A program made the position numbers and the translations under genes. This document shows positions 12,365 through 24,400 of a DNA stretch of 64,000 nucleotides, in pieces (position 1 is the stretch's first letter; the number at the start of each line of letters is the position of its first letter). Origin of the DNA: Porphyra umbilicalis (taxonomy: Eukaryota > Rhodophyta > Bangiophyceae > Bangiales > Bangiaceae); assembly GCA_002049455.2 (NCBI GenBank), contig KV918954.1, positions 62,001 to 126,000 of the forward strand, given 5' to 3'. The notes under the pieces are model-generated. The model saw only the letters and a list, made by a program, of their open reading frames with translations. It was not told the DNA's origin and ran no database searches.

Positions 12365-13685
12365 AACGTGTCCGCCAGAGGACTGGGAAGTTGCCCCTTG
12401 CGTGGTCGGAGACGCCGACCGAACCTCAGTTGGCCGCCGTCGAAGAGGCGGAAGCGGCCGCGCCGAAACTTGGTTAGGCGCCTATGCAGACATGCCCGTA
12501 GGGGAGATGCCGATCTTTGAACGAGTTGACGGCGCCGGCGGAGTCGCACGGCGATCCGATCCGGATCCACGCCGTAGATGACGCGGGGCGGTGGGGGGCA
12601 GTGGTGGATGTCGCCGTAAATAGGCTCGCGGCTGCCGCCACAGCCGCAGCCAACTCTGCTGGGACACAGTTAAAGAAAGGAAAGAAACCAGTCGAATGAA
12701 AAGGAAGGCAGAACGAGATGATAGCAGCTCGAACCATGGCCACACAGGAAGGTGGCAGTGACCATATGCGTTTGAGAATCCTTCCATACCAGGGAAGGTC
12801 AACGGTGTGGCACAGAGAGAGAGAACCCGCGCACCAGTACCGCCCGGCCAGCATATGTGACATGTCGTAAACAGGAAAGGTATGCCGGAAAAAGATGAGC
12901 AAACAGAAACTGCAAAGCACGAACCTCCGTCAACGTCAGCGCGTGTACGTTTGACCCGGGCCATAGCGGTCTGGACGCCACGGAGACAATGGTGCGGAAG
13001 GAACCCGATGCGCACGTGGTCGGTCAAGCACAGAAAAAAAACAGAAACACAGAGCGCCAATGCGGCGGGACGGATTGTGGTGACGTTCCCGGTCGCGGGG
13101 CACGTGCCTTTGGCACGACGGCGGGGGAAGTGCCGGGCGCGACGACGATGAGCACGGCGGGCGGTCTGACGGCGTGGACGCTGCTCGCACATCGACGACG
13201 GTAGCTCGTGAGGAGCCCTTTAGATTCATTCGGCCTGAAAGGACTGTGGGCAGTCAACCCCTCCGGAAGCGCCCGCGAAAGGCGGTGGTGGACGCTTGCC
13301 TCTCGCTCGAGCGATGCGTGCGCCACCCCCTATCGTGACCTCCTGACGAGCCGCCCCCCCCGTGATCGTCGACGAGCTGGGTGGAGAGATATCCCACACG
13401 CTCCACCGCGACTCCCACATTCTAGAGCGCAGAAGCCCCCTCGCCCTGGGAGAAAGCTGGATAGATGGCGGCTGCTGGCCGCCGTCGGAATTCTTTAAGA
13501 AGAGGTCTTCAAGTCAGATTTCACGGCGGGCTCGAACATATGCGGCACTAAGTGAACAAGCACAGACTGCGAGGTCCTGGATTGCCACCTGTTCAAGTTG
13601 CCTTGGTATAAGTGAGTAAGCAGCCACTTGCCAGTTATTATTCGAAACAAACAAGTCCCTTGGCAACACAAGCCACCCTGCTCTA

Positions 13686-13925
13686 CTAAGTGTCCGAGAA
13701 CGTCTCTGCACTAAGCAAAACGAATTGCACCCCCTTCCGCTCCATCGCGCCGACCACTTCGGCCAAAGCCTTGGTGAGCACATGGTAGCGCGTCCCTCTC
13801 AAACCAAAGATGCACTCAAATCCAGACTTGGTCGCAGCGTAATCGTAATGGCCGGGGCGGTCCTTCGCGGACTCAACAGGCTCCACGTGAGAAAACGCCG
13901 TCGGGCGCCCATCGATAACAAACTT
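13686..13925 (-). pseudogene. Possible coding fragment, unknown
   Basis: The minus-strand frame reads FVIDGRPTAFSHVEP followed by DYAATKSGFE and ALAEVVGAMERKGVQF, then ends at a stop at 13686. It looks like part of a folded protein, because hydrophobic and charged residues alternate without low complexity. The frame is closed upstream by a TAA near 13926. I do not recognise the family. It lies just left of the D element and may be a captured or degenerate exon. Confidence 0.3.
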
Positions 13926-14117
13926 CTCTTAATGCAGGGCCGCGGCAAACGTAGAAGCAGGCCGCTCTTCCTGTGGGCCCCCTCGACGGCGCACCAGTTC
14001 GGTAGAGTTGCTTAGCAGAAGGTAGTTCCTGCGCCGGTGCTTCTAACAATCCGACCAGAGGGGCCGTGACCCATCAGTTTCCCTTAAGCCACCTCCAAAA
14101 GGTAGTGTATCATCGCG

Positions 14118-14451
14118 TGGTACATTTGCAAGACGTTGTCAAGTTGCACACATTTGTGTTGGGTCATTTTGGGGCGTTACTTCTGGCATGTTTTGGATTT
14201 GATCTTCGCTTTGCTCTAGTGGTTTTTGATTTGGGGAGTGATTCCATTTGGTGCGAGGGCGTGGGCGTCGGTGTGGGCGCGAGAGGGGAGAGCACTTGGG
14301 CCGGTGGGAACTATTTGAGAGGTGCTCTCGGTTGGGAGAGGCGTGCGAACCTTACAACAACCAACAAAGCACGTTCGCACACACACCCACAAGCTCAAGC
14401 CACTCGACCACTTCACCGTGGTCCCCCAACCCCTATTACCACTGCGTTTCA
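14118..14451 (+). mobile_element. Family D 5' LTR (334 bp)
   Basis: Begins TGGTACATTTGC and ends GCGTTTCA. It matches 18642-18974 over its full length with roughly 5 percent differences. A gag-pol region lies between the two copies. No matching target duplication is visible outside the pair (CATCGCG on the left, TTACT on the right), so the outer edges have been rearranged. Just inside, at 14462-14477, is the perfect inverted repeat GCCCCAAGTTGGGGC. Confidence 0.85.
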
Positions 14452-14474
14452 ACAGGCGAGCCCCAAGTTGGGGC

Positions 14475-16309
14475 CCGATGGACAGGGGTTGGCGTGAGAA
14501 CCCTCCCGGGCGCTCCGGAGTGACTAGTGGTGGGGGCGGTGTTAACCTCTTCCCGAATGTCGGACCGCCGACGAGCGGCGACCCACTGAGTCAGAGCGGC
14601 GAGGATATGCGTGACCCTCGGCGTTGGTCTTTGTTCCGCCCCCAAGCCTTGCCCGCCGGGCCCAGTGGCGTTTGCCGCCCGGCTGGGGCACCCTCGGTTC
14701 GCAGTTATGCCGAGAGTCTCCATCCGGGTGCTGGCATTCTCTTCGGCGGAAGTCGGCCGGCCTGTGTTTTGCGGACGGAGAAGCCGTCCCCGACTCGGGT
14801 TGGTTGGACTGTGCCCACTTTGCCACGGGAGCCTCCACGTGGGAGCTCTAGTCGTGCTCCCCGGGGCTCAGAGGGGGTGATAGGTCCAGAGCTGGTGGAC
14901 GCAATCACACACGTGGTACGGACGGCGGTGGCGCGATCCCTACAGGAGTCGCCCGCGGCGGCTTCGGTTCCAGTCCCCAAGGCCCAAACGCGTCCGGGTG
15001 GCAACTCTTACCCCCGTCGTCAACTGGTCTATACGTCGCAGTCCTCAGATGGAGAATATTCAGGGGGAACTTCCCCTACATCCGTACACCCGGCGCCCAG
15101 GAGGACTCCTCTTGGACGCCACGGCGTACCCACGCGTCAATCCCGCGTGGACAACCTAGTAGTGCGGGCGCGGACTATGCGCCCATCCGGGTCAGGCTTG
15201 CCTCATCGGTACGAGTTGTACAGTCCAGGATCACAGTGAGCAATCTCCAGTATAAGGATAAGTTTGACTGTGAGACGTACGCGTTCGAGAATAATTCAAC
15301 TATGTACACGCGCGAGCTGGACCATAACATGGGTCGGCTCAAGAAGGATATCTCACACACCTTCGGGTCCCGATCCGAGTGGGACGGGACCCCACCTCAT
15401 AAGGTCTTCCAGTTCTTTCGTAAACTCGCTAACGCGTGCGACGACAGTTTTGTTTCAGAAGGCGAGGTCTTCTATGTCCTCCAGGACTTCACTCGCGAGC
15501 CACTCCGCTCAGAGGTGATGGCCGTCATGCGTACTCGGCGTGGGGGCAACCCTGCGGAGGTGACCTCCTACTTGGAACTGGTCAACTGGATGATCTGGAT
15601 GCATGCTGATGAGGCATTTATCGCTCTTCGAGTGGAAGATCTTGACCGAGCGTCCCAGGAGGACGGCGAGGACGAGTTGTCCTTCGCCGAATGCCTGCGC
15701 GGGCTGAAAACCGAGTGCGGCTTTCTCCATGATTCGGGAGCCCTCAAGGGGCGCTTCGTGGAGGGCGTTCGCCAGGCGGTGCGCGCCACTGTACATGAGC
15801 GAAACACGCCGGCCATGACTTTGGCCGAGCTGGCTCGCCTTGCCCAGACTAAGGGTGACGAGTTTCGCTGGCTCCGCTCTGAGCAGCAGAAAGAGCGGGC
15901 AGAGAAGGCCCGTCAGGCAGCCTAGGCAAGAAGCCATCGGCGCCAGGCGAAGCAACCCCTTGTGCCTCGCACCCCGCCGCGTACCCGTGCCTACTATGCG
16001 CGGGACTAGGGTGAGGGATCGGCAGTCGCAGCCACTGCACCGATGACTGCCCACTCTGGTGATCGACCGGGCACTCAGCCCTGTTGGCAGCGTGTCCAAG
16101 AGGGACATTGGGCCGAGACGTGTCCGAAGTTGGATGCACGTCTCAGAGCCCGTCTTGCGATGGCGAATCCTTGGGCGCGTCCCCAGACACGGTGCCCTAC
16201 TCAGGCACCGCGCCAGCAGGCGCCCCCCGTCGTTGCTGCCACGCAAGCCGCGGAGGCAGTAGTCGAAAGCGAATCCACGACTGAGGAGGGGGAACCCCCA
16301 TGTTCATAG
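14475..16309 (+). pseudogene. Family D gag (frameshifted, stops)
   Basis: Gag-like structural protein. The N-terminal Gly/Pro-rich part is open from the LTR to 15239 in one frame and includes the motif SSDGEYSGG, which also occurs in the E Gag. The central capsid-like part (about 15236-15925) is in another frame and aligns to E Gag across the TFG-x3-EWDGT and SYLEL-NW segments. After a stop at 15923-15925 the same frame continues to a degenerate zinc knuckle at about 16080 (CWQRVQEGHWAETC), in which the second cysteine is lost. So the gene carries at least one frameshift and at least one stop. The start codon is uncertain; the ATG at 14475 or that at 14608 is plausible. Confidence 0.75.
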
Positions 16310-16408
16310 GAGGATCCGGCACCCGCATCCCACTCCGATGCGGGAAACGCATAACCACTGAGGGTAAAGAAGCCCCGCGGCCCCCGGTGGTACCATCTGG
16401 GGCAACAG

Positions 16409-18640
16409 GTGAGTCGCCCACGAAAGTCAAGTGGCTCCTCACCCGCCCTTCAGGGGGTACGCCCTCGGGATATGCGTCTCTCGAAGGGCGTCGACCGCAG
16501 GATGGTCGTTGCCATCCTGACAGGCAGCAACTATCTGGTGGCAGCCCGAGTATGGCTTATAAGAGGGCATAAATTGGCCACCCGGGTCATAATAGACACC
16601 GGGTCTCGCGTCTCCCTCATCCGGGACGACCTCCTTCTCAAGGATGAGACGGTCAAGGCGGCGGACAAGTCATCCGCCTTCATGTTTGACATAAATGGTG
16701 GGCTAGTTCCCATCAAGGGCACCATTATGCTTCACGTTCGCATTGGATCATATACGACTGAGATCACTGTCGGGGTCGTACCCGGCATGTCAGTCCCAAT
16801 GATTCTGGGGACCGACTACACGGATAGCCATGTTTCGGCGATCTGTGGTCCGGACAACTATATCCGAATGCACAATCGGGGGCGTGTCCCCATCTTGCGT
16901 CGCGGCAGGACTATTGCTGCGACAACCCAGAAGGCAGACATGTATTGCGCCTGCCCCTCTTCTGCCTCCGCCTCAGTCCGGCTGGCGCAGAAGACAGTGA
17001 TCCAACCAAGGTCTCGAGGGTACGTACAAGTACGTAGGGCCATCCAGGGGAACGGAATGGTTTCCCTCCTACATCGGGTGTTTGACAAACACCAGATACA
17101 TGTCGCCCCAGTAACGATGACCTGTACTGCAGTGCAAACCTGGTGGCTGGAGACAATCCACGCTGGAAAGACAACTAAGCGCTTCCCAGAAGGCATGAAC
17201 CTCGGGTTCGTTGATCGGTACGAGGGCAACGTTTCTGCCGTGACTACGGAGCAGTGGAAGGCCTTGGGCACGGATAGTGCCCCGACCTAAGCGCCCGAGG
17301 ACAGCGACAATCGTCCGCATATCTACACTAAGAACGTGCATGAGCGTCTCAAGGCACGCCTCGATGAGCTCATCGAGAAGCATCACAAGTTGTGGGACGG
17401 CTCCCTTGGCCTCATTAAAGCCATTGAGCATCGCATCAAGCTCAAACCCGGGGCCAAGCCAGTACGCTTGAACCCCTATCGGATGGAGCCCCGCTCTCGC
17501 GAGAAAATTCGGGAGCAGGTCGACAAGATGACACAACTGGATGTCATTGAGCCCAGCTCAAGTGAGTGGGCTAGCCCCATCGTCCTGGTACCGAAACCGA
17601 GTGGCTCTTCTCGATTTTGCATCTACTGTTGTCAACTGAACGAGCGGACGGTGAGAGTTGCATACCCTCTCCCCCGCATGGACGACTGCCTCGACTCACT
17701 TGGTGAGGAAAACTTCTTCTTCACATTAGACTGTAACGCGGGCTACTGGCACATCCCCATAGCACTCGAGGATCGCCATCTCACAACGTTTATCTGGCAC
17801 TCGGGGACATTCCAGTGCAAACGTCTCCCCTTCGGCCTATGCATTGCGCCGGCAACTTTCCAGCGCGCCATTGACATGCTACTAGCACGTGTCAAGTGGC
17901 AGTACGTCCTGGTCTACCTAGACGACATGATTGTCTTCTCCCATGACGCAGAGACGCACCTGTCCCACTTGGACGAGGTGTTCACCCTACAGGGCAACGC
18001 AGGCGTCACGCTTAAAGCGAAAAAGTGCCACCTCTTCAGCAACAAGGTGGATTACCTTGGCCATGTAGTTCGGCCCGGACGTATCAGTGTCAATGAGAGG
18101 AACCTGAAAGCCATCAGGAAGGCCCAGTTCCCCAAGACGCAAACCGAACTGAGGTGCTTCTTGGGGATGTGTAATGTATATCGGCGCTTCACCGACAGCT
18201 TCGCGAAGTACGCGAAGCCGCTAAACCGCTTGGCGAGTACGACGTTGCCAAAGAGGCTTGCCCCTTCCACTCAAAAGGAGCAAGATGCGTTCGATAAGTT
18301 GCGAGAAATGCTCTGCAACCCGTCTTTGTTGGCCCTCCCAAGAAAGGACGGCAAGTACATCATTGACGTGGATGCCAGCTACAACCAACTCGGTTGCTGC
18401 CTGCTCCAAGAACAACCATCTGGCGAGTATCACCCAGTTGGTAACTTCAGTAAGGGACAGACCCCGGCTGAGAAGAATTATACCGTCACGGAGATGGAGG
18501 GCCTCTGAGTGGTATGGGCCGTCTCTATGTTACGTCCCTATATTGAACGGACGCACTTCCTGTTGGACTGTGATGCTCGTCGCCGACTCCACTGGTGGTT
18601 CGCGGATGGATGATGGTCGCTGACCCTTATGGTACCACAG
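16409..18640 (+). pseudogene. Family D pol: protease, RT, partial RNase H
   Basis: The aspartic protease has the active site IIDTGS near 16600 and a later ILGTDY. An in-frame TAA at 17288-17290 separates it from RT. RT starts near 17336 and carries LDCNAGYW, the LPFGLC segment and the catalytic YLDD at about 17917. The usual FCIDYR block reads FCIYCC, a visible decay. RNase H begins (VDASY near 18371) but is stopped by TGA at 18506-18508. The sequence then degenerates after FLLDCD, just before the 3' LTR. Integrase and chromodomain are missing, so this copy lost its pol 3' end. Frames of protease and RT agree; only the stop divides them. Confidence 0.85.
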
Positions 18641-18641
18641 A

Positions 18642-18974
18642 TGGTACATTTGCAAGACGTGGTCAAGTTGCACACATTTGTGTTGGGTCATTTTGGGGCG
18701 TTACGTTTGGCGTGTTTTCGATTTGATCTTCGCTTTGCTCTAGTGCCTTTTGATTTGGGGAGTGATTCCATTTGGTGCGAGGGCGTGGGCGTCGGTGTGG
18801 GCGCGAGAGGGGGGAGCACTTGGGCCGGTAGGGGCTATTTGAGAGGTGCTCCCGGTTGGGAGAGGCGGGGAACCGTAGGGCAACCAACAAAGCACGTTCG
18901 CACACGCACCCACAAGCTCAAGCCACTCAACCACTTCACCGTGGTCCCCCAACCCCTATCCCCAATGCGTTTCA
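18642..18974 (+). mobile_element. Family D 3' LTR
   Basis: 333 bp, TGGTACATTTGC to GCGTTTCA, paired with 14118-14451. No polypurine tract is evident upstream (ACCACAGA). The sequence directly after it is the RNase H coding region of another element (family C) rather than neutral flank, and no 5-bp duplication is present. This is either a deleted D element inside C or a recombination junction. Confidence 0.82.
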
Positions 18975-19083
18975 TTACTTCCTTATACGGTGTGATCACC
19001 AGGCACTGCGGTGGGTACTGACCACCACGACATGTACGAATAACCGCCTGACCAGATGGCGGGTACGTCATGCCGAGTTTGAC
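18975..19083 (+). pseudogene. Family C pol, RNase H segment (part 1)
   Basis: An open frame encoding the end of RNase H: FLIRCDHQALRW and then TRWRVRHAEFD. It is cut at the last codons by element B1. The same frame resumes at 28066 with the expected YKPG-type continuation after removal of B1 and one TTGAC copy. The upstream part of C (5' LTR, gag, protease, RT) is not present to the left, where the D LTR abuts. Confidence 0.88.
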
Positions 19084-19476
19084 TGTAGCATATCTCTGCT
19101 CCCAATGGGCAATTGGCCACGAGTAGCCCCCTTGACTGGCCGAATCCACGGACTTGTGTGACTCGGCTTGTGGCACGCCCTTTGGGGGGTTACTTCCGCA
19201 TTGTTTATTTTTTATTGCTTGTTTGCTTGCCTGTCTTATCTGTCTGCCGGCACTCATTACGATCGCTTGATCGGATGGTCGATCGACCAGTGCCGTTGTT
19301 TGTATTAAACCTCCCTGGGTCCGGGGTCGCCGTCGTGGGCACCACCCGGCTCCCCATCGGATGCCCTTCAACAAAAGGTCTTCTTCCTCGCCGCGACGGC
19401 GATAGAACTCGCTTTATTGCTTGGCTACGGTCGGTCTCAGTACACTGGTAATTGAACTAACGTTATTAATACCACA
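19084..19476 (+). repeat. B1 5' LTR
   Basis: Begins TGTAGCATATCTCTGC and ends AATACCACA. It is 393 bp and pairs with 27667-28060. Confidence 0.95.
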
Positions 19477-19500
19477 TTTGGTGGAGCAGCAGGGGATACC
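19477..19500 (+). promoter_or_regulatory. B1 primer-binding site
   Basis: TTTGGTGGAGCAGCAGGGGA follows the LTR directly. The TGG at 19479 would pair with the CCA end of a tRNA. The same start, with small changes, is found in B2, B4 and E. Confidence 0.7.
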
Positions 19501-19706
19501 CTCGCCTTCATCGTGCCTCGCGGTACGGTGTCCCCGAGAACTTTCTCGCTGCCTCGTGGCATTGTGACGGTGTCGATACGGTCGCTTGGCGCGCGGGGCG
19601 TAAGCCATCGACTTGTGGGCGTGGTGCCGGGGGCATCACGGTTGAGATCTCCGACGTTGGCGCGCAGGGCGTAAGCCAAGTCGAAACACTTTGTTCAGGT
19701 CCCAGT

Positions 19707-21354
19707 ATGTCTACTGGTGGTACCGGCGGCACTCGGCGAGCCAGAGACGGCAAGTTGCCATCTGGCTACCGGCCGCCGGGCGGGGGACAAGGCACTCCTG
19801 CCGCCTCCGACGCCCCCACGGACGGTGCTCCAACTCCTCCCATCCCTGCGGATCAAGCCGCCTCTGGGCAGATGCAGGTGGTGGAGAGCCTGAAGGCGGC
19901 CGTTGAAGCACTTCAGCGACGCCTAACGGCCCCAGAACAGACTAACGAGTCTCTGGCGCGAGCTAATGACAAGTGGGTCGACGACGTCGAGGCCCTGCGC
20001 AAGGTCGACTCCAACGAGGAGGAACGCCGTGTGGCTAAGTCTCGCCGCCAGTCGGGCGACAAGACCAAGGACGTCAACAAGACGAGCAAGGTGATTAAGG
20101 ACAAGTCCGTCCGCAAGGACGCTCCGGCTAACGCCGCGCTTTCCTCATCTTCCGACGACTCCGCTTCTGGGTCAAGCCCGACGTCGTCAGACGACGACAA
20201 CCCCGACGCGACGGACACGTCCTCTTCGGACGATGGCCACGGGCCCCCACACCCGCCGTCGCCCCCAAGTGGGTCCTCGCCGAGCGAAAGCTCGAGCGAG
20301 TCGGACGCGGCCGCGCGCAAGCGCCCTGCGCCCCCCACCAAACGGAAGGAGCGACTTGAAAAAGCCGATAGGATCAAGGTGATCCGCCCTGCTAATACCC
20401 GCTTCAAGAAACTCCTGGACTACAGGACGTACTTTCTGATCCGCCGTCAACTGACGTATACGCCTAAAGAGGCACAACGGTCGCATCGTCTCAACAAACG
20501 TTTAGAAAGAGCGTTCCATGGGCAACAGCCATTCACAGGAGCCCTGCCCTTGGGCATCTTCACGTTCTTGACGACCTTTCGCCGCGCATGCGACGCGGCT
20601 GGGCTGACGCACGGTCAAGCCCTTCCGCTTATGGTCTTTCGACTAGCCGGCAACGCCAAGATGGCCTTCTCCGGCGCGCTTCACAGCACCCTCAGACGTA
20701 AGCGTTACGCCATTCGTACCTACGGAGATGCCGTCAACTGGCTTCTTTCGAAGTATGCGACACACGCAACCATGGCTAACGCCTATCAAGACATCATTAC
20801 GATGAAGCAACCAGACAACGAGGCGCCCACGGCCTTTGGTCATCGCGTGGAAACGCAATGCGACCTCCTGAACGGTTTGTTCGACATCCAAGACGTTAAG
20901 GACGTCTTCATCACTGGTCTTTCGGACCTTGTGCAAGCGCACGTCCGGGTACTGAACGACCAGTTCTCCGACCGAACCCTGTCTGAGACAGTCGCCACCG
21001 CCCAGATGTATTGGGACGGTACGAACAAGGTTGCGTTTGCAGCTCAAGATTACCCGCCCAACGGCGATCAAAGTCGCTTACGCGACACAAGACCAGCGGA
21101 CGACGACGGAACGACCGTTCACACCGGTTCGCACCCCGCCGCCCCCTCGGGCCGCCGTCCCTCAAGCCAATCGGGCTGACATCTGTTACAACTGTAACAA
21201 GCCGGGGCACTTCGCCGCACAGTGTGCCGAGCCTTATCGCCCTCGCGAACGTCGGCAACCGCCTGTCGGCGTTCATGCCCTTGCCGACGGCAACGTCGAG
21301 GAAGACGAAGTCGAGCATCCGGCCGACGCCGTGGACAACTCGAAAAACGTCTAG
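19707..21354 (+). pseudogene. B1 gag (one frameshift)
   Basis: Structural Gag protein. ATG at 19707 begins MSTGGTGG. The N-terminal third is Pro/Ala-rich, followed by a predicted helical stretch and a Ser/Asp-rich acidic block (about residues 150-200). The capsid-like core follows, with the AYQDIIT segment near 20790. The frame entered at 19707 runs to 21179, but the zinc knuckle CYNCNKPGHFAAQC (C-x2-C-x4-H-x4-C, near 21184) lies in the next frame, ending at 21354. In B2 core and knuckle share one frame, and comparison places a 1-nt difference at about 21038-21046, so B1 gained one nucleotide there. Without the indel Gag would be about 550 residues. Confidence 0.88.
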
Positions 21355-21482
21355 GCCGGGTGCCCGACTTGGGGTTGCCCGGCGGAACGCGAAAGCGTAC
21401 GGTGCCAAGACTCTTACGTCGTGCCCTTCGGCACTTTGAGATCGCAGCCACGTTAGGCCCATGCCTGCGCGTAATGCCAAGT

Positions 21483-24400
21483 TACCGCCCTGTCTTAGAC
21501 ACGGGCGCCGGGATGAACATAGTGCGAACTAGTGTTCTCCCTTAGAACTGGATGGCTTACGCCGAAGAGTTGACTACGCTTCCGCGCATCCGAGATGCAA
21601 ACAACAATCGTCTTGTGACGAAGTATGCCATACATCTGTATGTAGAAACCGGAGGTGTGCGTCTATTTGACCGATTCCTCGTTGCCGACAACTTGTCAGT
21701 CCCGTGCATTCTTGGCACCGAGTTCATTGAACAAAACATCGAGGGCATTCTGCCGCGCTTGCGCAAGATCGTCTGGCAAGAGCACGTGCGATGCACGGAA
21801 GAGCAACCTCGGCCAACGCCGATCTTCGCTTGTCTTAACGACAGCGCGTGGGACCGCCACTGGCAAGATAAACCCGCTCGGGTTCGAGCCTGCAAACAGG
21901 TGCGTGTCAACGGACACAAGGAGGAGTGGATCCTGGCCACGTGCGACACGCCTGGTATGGTTACCGTCACGCCGAACATTCGCTTGTGCCGACACAAGTC
22001 CATGGCAGTCGCCCGCGGCATCGCCATCGTCAAACCGGACGAACCATTCCTGGTCAAGTTATGCAACTTCGGCAAGGACCAAGTCATTGTTCGCAAGAAC
22101 TCTACATTGGGGTTTGCAGAACCCTACCAAGGGCCGATGCTTTCCCCCGTCTTGGATGACAACACCCCGAAGGGTGGAACTGATAACTCATCGGACGACG
22201 CGAGTCGTGACCCACTCGAGGACCTCGACCTCAGTGAGGCACCCGAGTACCTGCACAAGCAGATTCGAGACATGCTGAAGACGCATTCGTCGATGTGGGA
22301 TGGAACCCTTGGCGTCATCCGTGCTACGGAGCACGCCATCGTCACTCCTCCCGACGCTCTGCCCATACGGGCCCAACCCTACCGAACCGGGCCGTTCAAA
22401 CGGCAGATCATGGCTGATCAGATCAACAAGATGTTGAAGCTCAACGTCATTGCCCCTAGCCATAGTGCTTGGGCAAGCACCGTGGTAATTGTACCAAAGA
22501 AGAACGGCAAAGCCCGGTTCTGTGTCGACTATCGTCGGGTAAACAACATCACCAAGAAGGATGCTTATCCATTGCCTCGGATGGAGGACTGCCTCGACTC
22601 CTTGGGAGATGCCCAGGTGTTCACGTCCCTCGACTGCACCGCGGGGTACTGGCAAGTACCCTTACGCAAGGCCGACCAAGAGAAGACGGTGTTCACAACG
22701 CCTTGTGGTATATACCACTGGTTATCCATGCCTTTCGGCTTGACGAACGCGCCCGCTACCTTTCAGTGCGCGTTGGATATTATCCTCTCGGGTTTGAAGT
22801 GGCAGATATGCCTCGTCTACTTAGACGATGTCATCATCTTCTCCGCAAACGCGGAACAACACGTCAACGACGTTGACACGGTTCTTCACCGTCTCCGCGA
22901 AGCCGGGGTCACCCTCAACTTGGAAAAGTGCACGTGGTTCTCCGATGAGGTCGAGTACCCAGGACACATTGTCCGCCCCGGGCAACTGCACGTGTACAAC
23001 AAGAACGTGGATGCTCTGAAGCATGCCAAGTTCCCAACCACAAAGACCCAGCTGAAAAGCTTCTTAGGCATGTGCAACGTCTATCGACGGTTTGTCAAAG
23101 ACTTCGCCAAACGAGCAAAGCCCCTGAACGCCCTGACTATGGCCGAGATCCTACCGGATTTACCACCACCGACGGACGTGGCTATCGCCGCCTTCGAGGA
23201 CCTTCGCAACACACTGTTGTGCCCACCGGTACTTGCCTTGCCGAAGGCCAATCGGAAGCTCGTCGTTGACGTAGACGCATGCGCCGACCAAGTTGGTTTT
23301 ACCCTCCTCCAAGAGGAGCCGGGCGAACTGCTTCACCCTGTCGGGTATTGGAGCCGAGGACTCACTGCTGCAGAGCAAAACTACTCCACCACGGAGCGAG
23401 AATGCCTCGGCGTTGTGTGGGCTGTCCTCAAGTTGAGGCACTTCCTCGACGGACAACGGTTCCTCATCCGAACAGATCACCAAGCACTTAGCTGGATCTA
23501 CAGCACGACCGACTCAAGCGGACGCTTGATGCGATGGCGACTTCGCCTCTCCGAATACACATTCGATATGGTTTATAAACCAGGTGCATCGCACCACTTA
23601 CCCGACTTCCTGTCGCGCGCCTCTACGGTGGCGCCGCCAGAAGATATCCACGATGATATACCTTGTCTGGCGTTGGCCGAGACGGCCAACGGCTTAATAA
23701 CGGGGAGGTCCACGGGTACCGACACACCGGAACCGGTGGAGTTCGACGATGTTGTCGAAGCACAACAAACAGACGACTTTTGCGTCGAGATGTCCACTCG
23801 CGTGGAGCGCGGTACGGCCAAGGCCTTCTCTCGCGATGAGCACCACGCTCTGTACCGCCGTGCGCCTTACGGCAATCAACTGGTTATTTCAAAGTCGCTA
23901 CGCGAACGCTTGTTGACCCTCGAGCACCACGCAACCGTGGCCGCCCATCCTGGTATGAACCGGATGTACTACAAAATGCGTAAGGCATACTACTGGCCTT
24001 CAATGGTGACGGATATTCATTCGACCATCACCAAATGCACTACGTGTGCGCAAAACCGCCTCGCCTTGCGGCGACACACCACGCCCTTGACCCTGTTCCA
24101 GGCTACCGAGCCTCTCACGGAGCTATCCGTTGACATCTTTGGGCCCATCCGGCCTCCAAGAAGGGCAACCGCTTCATCTTGGTTATCACCGACCGCTTCG
24201 CCAAGCTCACCAAGTGCGTCGCCTTGCGGCGAATCACGGCTATGTCAGTGGCGTCAGCCATCATCGACGCGTGGGTGTCAGCCTACGGGCCACCGGACCG
24301 GATCCTATCGGACCAAGGGCCCCAGTTCATGTCGAACTTCTTCATCGCTGTGATGAAAATGCTTGGCATTGAAACGGTTCGCACCACGGCGTATCATCCC

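Larger units (their letters stand above)
6338..14117. other. 7.8 kb without a defensible gene
   Basis: No protein domain, RNA gene or LTR recognised. The longest frames (for example 7746-8534 on + and 7922-8362 on -) overlap each other, are Ala/Pro/Arg-rich and look like chance frames in GC-rich DNA. Visible small features are C-runs at about 7228-7260 and 12243-12250, a (TA)n tract, a strong hairpin, GGGCGTG clusters and two short minus-strand protein-like fragments, listed separately. Confidence 0.45.

Noticed and set aside
12482-13192. 236-codon minus-strand frame
   Set aside because: Overlaps several other frames, composition arginine- and proline-rich with no motif; apparent hydrophobic stretches are not supported by any neighbour.
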